Assembly: GCF_030272615.1 (NCBI RefSeq)
Contig: NC_081410.1
Coordinates: 567,009,152 to 567,073,151, forward strand
Direction: 5' to 3'
Origin: Cryptomeria japonica
Taxonomy: Eukaryota; Streptophyta; Pinopsida; Cupressales; Cupressaceae
Length of the DNA stretch: 64,000 nt
This document shows positions 56,430 to 64,000 of the stretch, in pieces (the stretch's first letter is position 1; the number at the start of each line of letters is the position of its first letter). The position numbers were made by a program, and so were the translations under genes. Below the pieces are notes generated by a model. It made no database searches, was not told the origin of the DNA, and worked only from the letters and a program-made list of their open reading frames with translations.

Positions 56430-57055
56430 AATTTACTCCACGTGACCAATAGAAACGTCTTCTATTTACACAATCCACAAACGAAAAATATGTACATTAA
56501 CGAAAATGAAAAGCAATTCTAAATTGTGTAGAATGCACTCCAAGTTCCCTGGAATGAACCTACAAAAAAATAGAATGTAAACTACTTTGAAATGGATGTT
56601 TGAATGTACGGTAGCAACTCTTTTTGGAAAAACTTTGGTTGAATTAGTTGCATGGATGGTCTACCATTTTATTTATTTGAACTACAATTGAAGAAGACGT
56701 GAATTCTGGATATATGCCCCGTACGTTATCTATATTCATCAATGACTAATGACAATTAATGTTTAGTCAAACTATACAAAACGATTATAAATGTTTGACT
56801 CGAGTAACTATCCAGTCATGAAAAGTAGCATGGACAAAGCCCATAGTACGAACAGTCTTATACAAAATGCTTTAAACGATATTAATAAGAAGAAGAATCT
56901 CTAGCAAATGTCTCATGCAAAATTACAATCGCTGTGAAAATTCAACGTCCTCCCAGTTGTTGAGTTTGATAACAGGAGAGTTGAGGTTGAAGAAAAAATA
57001 GAAAAGAAAATCTAGATTAAGTGACAGTAACCAATCAAGAGTTTTAAGGTAATAA
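56430..57055 (-). repeat. Dispersed repeat family R1, copy d
   Basis: The reverse complement aligns with 36760-37470 over about 600 bases with many small indels. The pair lies 20 kb apart in opposite orientation. Confidence 0.75.
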
Positions 57056-58459
57056 GAAAGTGTGTGATTTATCTTGTCGAAAGGTTTAACAAAGATTGAT
57101 TATCTAATTTTAGATGGATCGGTAATTGCCTTTCGAACTCTTGTATTACTTATTACTCAACTTTCAATGGGTTACCCTGCTACCTCTTCGGGCGCGACCA
57201 CCACTCGAAAACCACTCTTCGTTATGACACTACACAACCTCCAAAGAACCCCAAGACAAAACACAAAAGCCAACTAACATAAGGAGTTCAAAAAACAAAA
57301 CTAAAGGACAATATGATTGAACAAACCTTCTACCATGGTTTAACCAATTGGAGGTGTGAAATGAACAACTAATCTATCTAAAAAACAAGACCAAAACCAC
57401 AATAAAGCATGTACGACCACAACCAAAACTTAACCAAATCAACTTGCACAATAAACTGATATTCAACGACATGCCATCATGACACAAGAATGACTTTACC
57501 AAATCAACACCAAAAATTCACCAATCAGACTAAACAGTCAAATGAATCTACTTGCACTCTAAATCACCCATGTTAAGGAATCATAACAATCACTCAAAAT
57601 ATACTTAAAATCTAATGTCAACTAATTGCAGCTATTTCAATAACTAACTCTTTCATGATGGTAAAATCCACATTAAGGAATAGCACATCAAAAGGTTCCA
57701 AGTAAACATACACCCCAAATAACTTTGCCCAATACTTGATTTTAAACCACACACCTTAAAGGAATAACAACAACTCGTAGCCTATTAAACCATCATTTAT
57801 AAACAAACATATAATCATTTCAATTTAAGCCAAATTGTCTATAACAAATACCATTTGTATTGGAATTTAAAATTACTATCAATAACATTTAAAATACTTT
57901 TGAAAACTAAGTTCAATATTTAAATCAAAATAAATCTTTTCCAAATTAAAATCATTTCGACTAACAAAAATTGATGGTTATTCCTATAGCCTTTGTTTTC
58001 ACAAAATCATTTACTATTATATACAATAAAATTTAACATTCTCTTCATATAGGTAATTTAAAATACATAGTATAAATATATATTTATATATTCAATACTA
58101 AACTGATATTTCTTTTAAAAACCGAATTTCCTCTATCACCATTTTCCAAATAAAAATTAGAAATTAGAAATATATATTTAAATTGAATTAAAAACAATAT
58201 AAAATATTACGCATTGCACAAGAAATAACATTTACTTTGATTTTGTTTTCACTGAGTATTTTTTTTTATATACACAAAAAACTCATGACAACAATGCATT
58301 TCCAGCACATGTATTCAACTACTCAATTGGCCCTAACGCTAGGAGAACAAATCCCACAAATGAAATTTTTATATATAATATCATTAATCCACATAATAAT
58401 TTCACATTTAAAACATCAGATTCACATTTTTCAAAAACTCTAAGGGGACCAATAACCAG
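57056..58459. other. AT-rich spacer, nothing recognised
   Basis: A 67-codon frame at 57074 has no family features. No other signal was seen. Confidence 0.4.
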
Positions 58460-58498
58460 GTTTTGGAGGCCATCCACCATTGATGGACCTCCAAAAAC
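58460..58498. other. Imperfect hairpin
   Basis: gttttggaggccatcca pairs with tgatggacctccaaaaac across a short loop, a stem of about 16 pairs with one bulge. Its role is unknown. Confidence 0.5.
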
Positions 58499-59339
58499 TC
58501 AAAAAATGAAAACTTGCCAAATCAAAAATTCCTTAAACCCTATTGGTTGATGGGTGAACAACATCACACTTTTGATATAAAATTCACTTTCTGGGCATAC
58601 ATAAAAATTTGGGCAGCATTTCCCCAAAGCAACTCTCATTTTAAAAATTGAAACATACAAATTCATATCTAAACTAAAATCCAATTTTCAAGTTGGAGAA
58701 AGGTTCTAAATCCATTTCTTATCCATTTGCAACAAGAATTACACAATTTCATAAAGAATCAAGGGATAAAATCAAATAAAACTCACCTTCAAGTTGAAGA
58801 ATTTCAAAATGAAACATGGAGCCAAAGATTCTGAAAGAACTCACAAAAATTGAGTAGCAACAAGATTTTTCCCACTCAAATCCAATAAGCTCCTACCCAC
58901 AAAATCTCTCCACGCAAATCCTTCCCAATAAAAAATTCAAAAATCCATTGTAGGGTTCGAAATCTCCAAAATTTGGAAAATAATGCTAATTGTTCAAAAA
59001 TACATAACACAAATTTTATTCCACCATATGTTAATAAATAAATACTCTAATTTTGCTAGCTTAATAGAGTTTGATTTATCAAATTATAAAAACAATGTTC
59101 TTTTTTTAAAAACAATTACTCAAGTCAAATATAAGTGAACTTTCACTAATAATTCAACATTCACTCTAACTTAGACAATTAAAAAATATTTGATTAATTA
59201 ATTAACCACAAAAATGATTCTAATATAATTTATTCTTAATTCCCTTTAATCAACAAAACACATATTAAATTCCCATTAACTACTCCAGAAGAGAATAATT
59301 AAACACACAAAATGCCCACAATTGAGCAAGGCTAGGGTT
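58499..59339. other. Spacer, possibly part of a gypsy LTR
   Basis: No gene. It may belong to the LTR whose right edge is at 59929, but no left end could be fixed. Confidence 0.35.
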
Positions 59340-59942
59340 AACATTAGGACCTTAGAACTACCTCCTCCACTTCCATTAGGTTAATTAAGTACGCTCAGAC
59401 CTATGGAACCAAGTGGAGATGATACCTCATACCTACATAGTACTTGTACACCTATAATTTCCTGCATCATCAAACCACGCATACATATATATACACAAAC
59501 ACGATAAACAGACTGGTGAAGGAGAATCGTGATGTTCCCTGTCTCACCGAAGTGAGTGAAGGAAAATCATCTCCTCACACCCCATACACTTTCACACAAT
59601 ATGACAACATATACATAAATCAACTTGCACATAACGTAAATCTGTTAGCCCATCATTAGTAACACATAAATAAATTTAACATTTTATCATTTATAAACTA
59701 CAATGCAAAACCAGAGTTTACAACTACTCAGCAATAAGAAATATTGTATATTCAATATCTATACCTCAATGTAAAATAACACATAATCATATGCACCTAG
59801 TCACATTCCAAAGCATAACACCAGAATAACACACCACAATCACAATAAATCAACCATCCATTTAAGCTATAGAAAAGTTAACCTTTGTCAACGAGGTCAA
59901 AAAGGCCTGAAAAGGGTAGGGTTACTACATTCTCCCCCACTA
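59340..59942 (-). repeat. Probable gypsy 3' LTR edge with polypurine tract
   Basis: In minus sense TAGTGGGGGAGAA is followed by TGTAGTAACCCTACC, the usual join between a PPT (59930-59942) and the start of a 3' LTR of gypsy type at 59929. The LTR runs left for an unknown distance; 59340 is a placeholder. The 4 kb to the right should be element interior, but I recognise no coding sequence there. Confidence 0.5.
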
Positions 59943-61916
59943 GGGTTCGACTTACTCCTGGAATTCGTAAGGCTGGGATGGAAAATCAAGGACATCTAAG
60001 TCATCACACTCATATATCATAACCCACAATCATAACTCAACTTAAGGAGAATAGCAATCCATAAAATCAATATAATAATGTATAGAAATCAACATCCAAG
60101 TCATCTAACTTAACAAAAAGATTTCCCTCCTTTACTAAATCAATTAGTTAACTTTGAACAATCTTCCTTGTACGTTCCTTAATAAGATAAATCAATGCAT
60201 GAAAAGAGTTAAAACAAGATTCATTATCTCTAATTACCTAGATTATACATACTAACACCTTATTCAACTTCTAGGAACTACTATCCTAACATACATTCAT
60301 ACAAGAAAAGATCTTCTATAGAAATCCTTATCCAAAAATATACATATCATACTGTATAAAGAATAATAACTTAGTCTAGATCAGATCATGGAAACATTTA
60401 TTTTACATCAATAAGCGTCATAAAATGATATTTACATGTCTACTGCAACATCCTAATTATATACACTTCTTTGCATTACCAGGTTAAGCACAACATACTC
60501 TCTAATTGAACTTTAAAATTCAGTCATAACATATTTCACACTACCTCTAAGGTACATAATGCATACAAATTAAGAGAATAAAGGTTTAGGGTGCAAACTC
60601 ACGTCAATAACAACATCAAAACATCATTCTTGATACAAGATACAACCTCATACAAAAGAAGAAATGAATATATAATTACCTACATTCAACCATCTAAGGT
60701 CTACTTGATTCAATTAGAACTCTTGTAGGCTTTTCAAACACTCAATGAGCCATAAGTCTCTCTATCTTTGATAATTATCTAAAGCTACCACATTATTAAC
60801 TAGATCCAATTCACACATCTTTCTACTACGTCGTATAATTCAAACAATTTCAAACCAATTTCATCAAGGAAAAAACACTAATTTCCTTAACTAATCTCGT
60901 TATTTAATTAGTTGCCTCATTATTCCTAGAATCACTCTCTGTGGTGTTCTCCCTTAACCCAGTATAAAAGGTTCAAGTGAATGTGATAGATATAATACTT
61001 AACACATAGCTAGGGCCAGCTATTACAAACATTCAAAATGACCACCAGAGATCTCAAAAGAACGTCATCCAAATGATGATCGCCAAATACGATGATAAAT
61101 AAGAAAAATGCTAGAAATTATCGACAATCAACAAAATGGAAAACATGACAAGTATCAAATTTAAATAAAAATGGAATAAGAGTTTAGTGGCCATTTCATC
61201 ATAAGAAATTTTAAAAGAAAGTGCTAGCCCCTTAGCCACAAAACACAAGTTAAAAGACAGTCAAAACACTGTCGCAATAAAACAAAAATAACGTGGAACA
61301 AAGTGACCATTTTCAGCCACATCATAGGGAGTAACCACTACACTACATCCAAGATCACACGTCCTAAGTGTGTTAGAGAATGAACCATAGACACTAATTC
61401 TATTAGTATAACTACTATACTTTAATACCATGCAATCTTAGTTCACAAGTGTCACCTTCCCAACATTATCGTTTATCCATATTACTAAAATTCCTAAATC
61501 GAATAAGATAAGGAAGTAACATATTTTCTATATTTTCACTAACCCAACACAACAATCTTGTAGTTCTTAACAGTTACATAGATATTTTGTGAAGCTAAGA
61601 ATTCTATTTCCAAATAAAACGGAATCATAAAATATCAATTTCCTATTCTCAACACACATTCTACATGCAGTGATAAGATTTTATCTTAATCAATACTATT
61701 TTTTCCCCCTTCATGATCTATCAATCACCTAAGCTACATGGATTACCTATAAAACCTATGCAAAAAGTATTCCATTTACTAACTTACTCGACATGATGCA
61801 CTCATAGGCAAAACAACCCAATTTGGTTCTCAATGCAGAATGAAACAGACACTCCTTAATACACGTCTCTTAATATTGATTGCAACTAATCAATTAGTGA
61901 AAACTTTAGTTGCTAA
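59943..61916. other. AT-rich spacer, nothing recognised
   Basis: Dense stops on both strands; no repeat or structure was noted. It may be the non-coding interior of the element ending at 59929. Confidence 0.4.
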
Positions 61917-62725
61917 TATTCGCCAATTGGCTATATTTTGAAATTTGGGAATCAAATTTGGCTAATAATTTTAACTTTTAAGGTGACCCAAATCGCCACA
62001 TTTCTACAAATTTTTATTTTAATCTTATTTAAATCGCCAGAGAATTTATTTTATTAATTTTTTTAACTTAAAGATTCGCCACAATATTTGATACATGATT
62101 GGATCAAATTCGTCAACATTTAATAATTTATTGTAGAAATCCAAATTAATTCACCAATAATATATCATAATTATTAGTTACTTTAGGGTTATATCAACAT
62201 TATATTAACAATTTTTTGTTTCCACCATTGATTTAAAATGTAATCTAATGTCTTTCATTGTATACCATGAGGTAAAATGTACCTATAAGTTGTAATGCTC
62301 ATGAGGTTTAAAATTTATTTTGAATTGTTGACTTGAATGAAAACCAATGGTCTAAAAGCAATTATTAGCCCCATGAGTATTACAAATTATTTGTAAATTT
62401 TATCTCACAAAATAGAAACAGGGCTATTAGATTGTTTTAATTTAATGGTAGAAACCAAATAAAGTATAGTCTAACTCTTAAACTTATTAATGATTTCAAC
62501 CTTCATGCCTTTACTTTTTTTATTAAAGATTATTTTTAAATGAAAGGAAATGAAATATTAATTAATGCATACAATGATTATTTTCCAAGATTCGCCAATA
62601 TTTTCTACCAAAAAAAATTGATATAAACAAATTCGCCAATAAAATTATTTTTTTTTATAAAAAGGAAAGATTAACCAATAAACATTATTATTATTATTAG
62701 AAAAAAATAAATATTCACCAATATT
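61917..62725. repeat. Scattered ATTCGCCAAT-like motif cluster
   Basis: attcgccaat or close variants (attcgccac, aatcgccac, attcaccaat, attcgtcaac) occur about ten times in 800 bases, for example near 61918, 62074, 62149, 62590, 62630 and 62714. The spacing is irregular and the sequences between copies do not align. Confidence 0.5.
62218..62455. mobile_element. Foldback or MITE-like inverted repeat
   Basis: 62218-62308 and 62367-62455 are inverted copies of about 90 bases (gtttccaccattgatttaaa against gtttctaccattaaattaaa, and ttgtaatgctcatgag against ttgtaatactcatggg). A 58-base loop lies between them. No clear TSD was seen, so the family is open. Confidence 0.6.
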
Positions 62726-64000
62726 TTATACAATTTTTTGAGGGAGGGTTAATTAAACTTATCACTGCAATCAATTATTTCTATTCAAGTTTTAATTACA
62801 TCATTTTATAGAATTTCTTTTAATCTTCATAACTAGATAAAGAGAGAAGGGAGAGAATTTTCGATAGTCAATCTCTTCACAGATATGCACGTAATCTACA
62901 AGTTCACACAAGTAAGACTAAATTTCTCCCTATATGCCTATCATCCTTATTGTACTATTTTTCATTTCAATTCAGATATAAAAGAATATAATTTGGGTTA
63001 TCATGATATTTCCTTACATTAAAGATGCCACTAATTTCTTAGTCTCCAAATTGGAATAATAAAATTCCAATCTTTCCTTACATGCTAACTTCAAGCGAAA
63101 CACTCATTACTCTTAATTGATAAAAACACATCATTAAGTATGACTAATCATTGAATGTCAAAACATGAGGAGGAGAAGGAAAATTGAAATTACCATTTAT
63201 CTAATATGTGGTTATGTAGGCACATCAAATGCGTTCTACATTTACACATTCTATTTATACATAGTCAATTTAATATGCCCACTACAATTGCATTATTATA
63301 CTATTCTTACAGGTCATTATCCAAGTTGATCATATAAAACACACAATGAGATCCTTAATAAAAACACATCCAATTCCCTCCTATACCACTACACATAATC
63401 CTTTACCCATCCAAGATATCTTCTAACATTCAAGTACACACCAACCTCTCCAAGATTCACATAAGTGTTTCAGGAAAACACAACATACAAATATTTTAAT
63501 TTCTAGAGAGGAGGAAGAAATACATCTAATTCACAATGAATATGCTGTCAACATTTTTTATAAAAGCTCTCATAGTTATGACACTAAATACAATTATAAG
63601 TATAACACAAGCCCCAACTCATACTTTTAGACTTAAGACAAAGCATTTTTCAGTTTATTAAGCTAGTCTAAATAGTATAATACCAATTAAGAAGGTACAT
63701 CCAATTAACTCTTAAAATAAGAGTAATTGTAGACCTAACATCCTACAAGAAAACAATGCACATATAATCACACATTAGGCACTAATCATCAATCAGGAAG
63801 AGAAATAACTGAATACACATGTTACACACGTTTAGGGTTTTCAGAAAAGAGTGAGTTAAATAAACAGAACATGAAACATCTAAGATCTTCAAGATCCCAA
63901 GCGTTAATCACAAATATACATCAGAGAGAGAATCATACAACAAAAGGAATATATATTGCACACCACACTAAGGGCAACAGTTACACCAGAGATCCCAGTG
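62726..64000. other. AT-rich spacer to window end
   Basis: No gene, LTR edge or repeat was recognised. Confidence 0.4.

Noticed and set aside
1-64000. CRISPR arrays, operons, riboswitches or bacterial features
   Set aside because: No regularly spaced identical repeats or bacterial genes are present; the content is plant retrotransposons.

Overview
This is plant nuclear DNA, AT-rich and built almost entirely from LTR retrotransposons of different ages. I see no intact host gene. The mix of old decayed Ty1/copia elements, a very large Ty3/gypsy element of the Tat/Ogre type, a pol-less gag-bearing element, and long AT-rich spacers is typical of a large plant genome. A conifer or other gymnosperm is my best guess, but no diagnostic gene confirms it.

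Layout. 1-6.3 kb: AT-rich spacer with a decayed gypsy integrase core (540-765, minus) and a decayed coiled-coil-encoding stretch (2360-3480, minus). 6.3-6.7 kb: tRNA-like SINE heads in inverted orientation. 6889-13656: a complete minus-strand copia element (449-bp LTRs, TSD ATTCT). 14460-36717: a plus-strand copia element (LTRs of 688 and 686 bp, TSD CTTCT) whose RT domain is split by a 16.8-kb gypsy element at 18045-34856 (TSD AGGTA). That gypsy element is itself split in its RNase H domain by a 767-bp solo LTR at 27490-28256 (TSD AAAAG). Excising each insert with one TSD copy restores the host reading frame. 36.7-43 kb: dispersed repeats, a decayed copia LTR, a degenerate tandem array, a foldback locus of membrane-segment fragments and an inverted copia integrase fragment. 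43286-52249: a plus-strand copia fragment (PBS, gag, protease, GAG-pre-integrase) split inside its gag zinc knuckle by a 7.4-kb minus-strand element at 44195-51639 (TSD ACTAT) that encodes gag and a second protein but no recognisable pol. 52250-52612: a TRIM-like miniature. 53.2-57 kb: remnants of two more retroelements and dispersed repeats. 57-64 kb: AT-rich spacer with a gypsy 3' LTR edge near 59929, a foldback element and a recurring ATTCGCCAAT motif.

Most interesting content. The gypsy element has LTRs of about 5 kb (4965 and 4993 bp). Each carries a broken open reading frame of about 1030 codons that is not gag or pol. It lies in U3, upstream of a PPT-like purine tract and a TATA box. 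Its pol also has an extra RNase H domain, with all four catalytic residues, between protease and RT, while the usual RNase H after RT has lost its first Asp. The pol-less element also encodes a gag plus an unrelated-looking helical/coiled-coil protein. Together these suggest a recurring class of accessory proteins carried by plant LTR retrotransposons. All coding regions here carry stops or frameshifts, so the copies themselves are dead.
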